From assembly GCA_029937205.1 (NCBI GenBank), contig JAPYQV010000164.1:1-6535 (forward strand): DNA of 6,535 bases, given 5' to 3'. Both the position numbers and the translations under genes were made by a program. The stretch is from Alphaproteobacteria bacterium (GTDB lineage: Bacteria; Pseudomonadota; Alphaproteobacteria; UBA828). The notes under the pieces are model-generated. The model made no database searches, was not told the DNA's origin, and saw nothing but the letters and a program-made list of their open reading frames with translations. Below, piece after piece: positions 5,603 to 6,535 of the stretch (positions are counted from its first letter, which is position 1; each line of letters opens with the position of its first letter).

Positions 5603-6535
5603 ATCTCTATAACTCACACAATCTCCGGGAAAGCCGCCGCTGCGACGCGCATTGCACGGCCGTTCCTGATCCTGCCCGCCGTCGTTACGCTGCTTGCCAT
5701 GGGTCCGGCGCTTGGCCAGGACACCGTCTATATTGGCGGCAGCGGCCAGACCGGCGTCGAAATCAACCTCGGCGCGCTGGATCGCTACACGCCGATGCGG
5801 CGTGTTGCGGCCGGCCTGCGCCATCCTGGCGCCACCGCCGACGATCTGGCGCCGATAAATCTGCGTCCACCCAGCGGTACAGGAGCTAACACCTCGGCCA
5901 TGGCAACCGTAGAAAGGGCCGCTGTCGCGCCAGCGCCACAAGCGGAAATGACAGCCAAGCTTGAGCCGCAGCCTGCTGCGCTTTCGCCGACACCCGAAAT
6001 TGTCGAGCCAGCGCCGGCACCGACGCCGGCAGCCGTAGCCGATCCGGATCAAATGACGGCCGAGGAGCGTGCCGCCGCCGCCGCGCGCAACAAGAATTTG
6101 GTTTCCAGCACGTCCTTCGCCAGCGAAATCGCGCGCAATGGCGCCGACAGCGCATTGCTGACAAAACCGACAGAAACACCAGCCGAGACACCGGTCGAGA
6201 ATAACGTCACAAAACCAGCCGAGAAAAGCGCGGAAAAACCGGCCGAGAAAAGTGCGCAAAAACCAGCCGAGAAAACCGAAATGGCTGCGCTCGACCCGGT
6301 CGACATCCCGACCCTCCCGGGCCAAAGCCTGCAGATCACTTTCGCCGTGAACCAGGCGACCTTGCCGGATGGCGCACAAGCGCCTCTTGCGGCGATCGCC
6401 GCCAAGCTTGCCGCCGACGATACGCTGCGCCTGCAACTCAAGGCCTATGCCGGCGGTGGCGCCGATTCGGCGTCGCACGCGCGCCGGCTGTCGCTCTCCC
6501 GCGCCCTCGCGGTGCGTTCCCAATTGATCGGGCAT
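5603..6535 (+). CDS. Secreted OmpA-domain protein, 5' part (start uncertain)
   Basis: Probably an envelope protein that binds peptidoglycan through its C-terminal domain. The frame (first base at 5603, 5606 and so on) is open to the right edge, giving 311 codons. From residue 1 at 5603: basic n-region (GKAAAATRIARP), hydrophobic core (FLILPAVVTLLAMGPALG, about 21-38), likely signal peptidase I cleavage before QDTVYIGG; a region with EINLGALDRYTP; a Pro/Ala linker; Lys-Pro-Ala-Glu repeats; then the start of an OmpA domain (LQITFAVNQATLPDG, LRLQLKAYAGGG, RRLSLSRALAVRSQLI), cut by the window end. No ATG fits: ATG 5699 lies within the hydrophobic core. ATC 5603 has the best ribosome-binding site. 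In-frame TTG 5546 and GTG 5534 would give a 19-23 residue longer n-region and lie upstream of the TATACT box. A sequence error at the start codon is possible. It begins just after suhB, a common placement. Confidence 0.75.
   Translation, partial: MSITHTISGKAAAATRIARPFLILPAVVTLLAMGPALGQDTVYIGGSGQTGVEINLGALDRYTPMRRVAAGLRHPGATADDLAPINLRPPSGTGANTSAMATVERAAVAPAPQAEMTAKLEPQPAALSPTPEIVEPAPAPTPAAVADPDQMTAEERAAAAARNKNLVSSTSFASEIARNGADSALLTKPTETPAETPVENNVTKPAEKSAEKPAEKSAQKPAEKTEMAALDPVDIPTLPGQSLQITFAVNQATLPDGAQAPLAAIAAKLAADDTLRLQLKAYAGGGADSASHARRLSLSRALAVRSQLIGH
6212..6274 (+). repeat. 24-base tandem repeat coding for KPAEKSA(E/Q)
   Basis: Units at 6212-6235 and 6236-6259 and a partial unit at 6260-6274 encode KPAEKSAE, KPAEKSAQ and KPAEK. 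Third-base differences between units (CCA/CCG, AGC/AGT) show that they are not a very recent copy. It forms a charged flexible linker between the secreted N-terminal part and the OmpA domain; TETPAETPVE just upstream looks like a decayed extension. Confidence 0.8.

Noticed and set aside
5417..6535. Long minus-strand open frame (372 codons) at the right end
   Set aside because: It is antisense to suhB's end and the OmpA-like gene, is rich in Arg, Gly, Cys and Trp, and has no recognisable family. The opposite strand reads a signal peptide and an OmpA domain.

Overview
The window looks like a GC-rich alphaproteobacterial chromosome segment, probably Rhodospirillales-like. This is inferred from protein character, from the fructose-bisphosphate aldolase / thiE / efp / suhB neighbourhood, and from codon use; no taxonomic search was possible. 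Most of it is housekeeping metabolism and translation, and I found no RNA gene, mobile element, CRISPR array or phage module.

Layout, left to right. Bases 1-581 (+) are the 3' part of a class I (DhnA-type) fructose-bisphosphate aldolase. Converging on it at 615-1799 (-) is a complete 12-helix major facilitator transporter. Upstream of that on the same strand, at 1939-3192 (-), is a class III adenylate/guanylate cyclase gene. Its frame is open throughout except for a single in-frame TAG at 2941-2943, which splits a 417-codon frame into an 83-residue N-terminal piece and a catalytic piece with all diagnostic cyclase residues. A 97-base divergent gap leads to thiE (3290-3928, +), thiamine-phosphate synthase. 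A 189-base gap containing a strong 11-bp dyad precedes efp (4118-4684, +), elongation factor P. Then, 22 bases on, comes a SuhB-type inositol monophosphatase (4707-5516, +). The window ends inside a secreted OmpA-domain protein (from about 5603, +). That protein has a signal peptide, a Pro/Ala and Lys-Pro-Ala-Glu linker and the start of a peptidoglycan-binding OmpA domain, but no standard start codon where its ribosome-binding site and signal peptide place the start.

Working relationships. efp and suhB are close enough to be cotranscribed. The aldolase, ThiE, EF-P and SuhB genes are typical neighbours rather than one pathway. The minus-strand cyclase and transporter lie between the aldolase and thiE and look like a separate two-gene block. 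No novel multi-gene system is evident. The points most worth checking are the interrupted cyclase, the hairpin/operator before efp, and the odd start of the OmpA-like gene.
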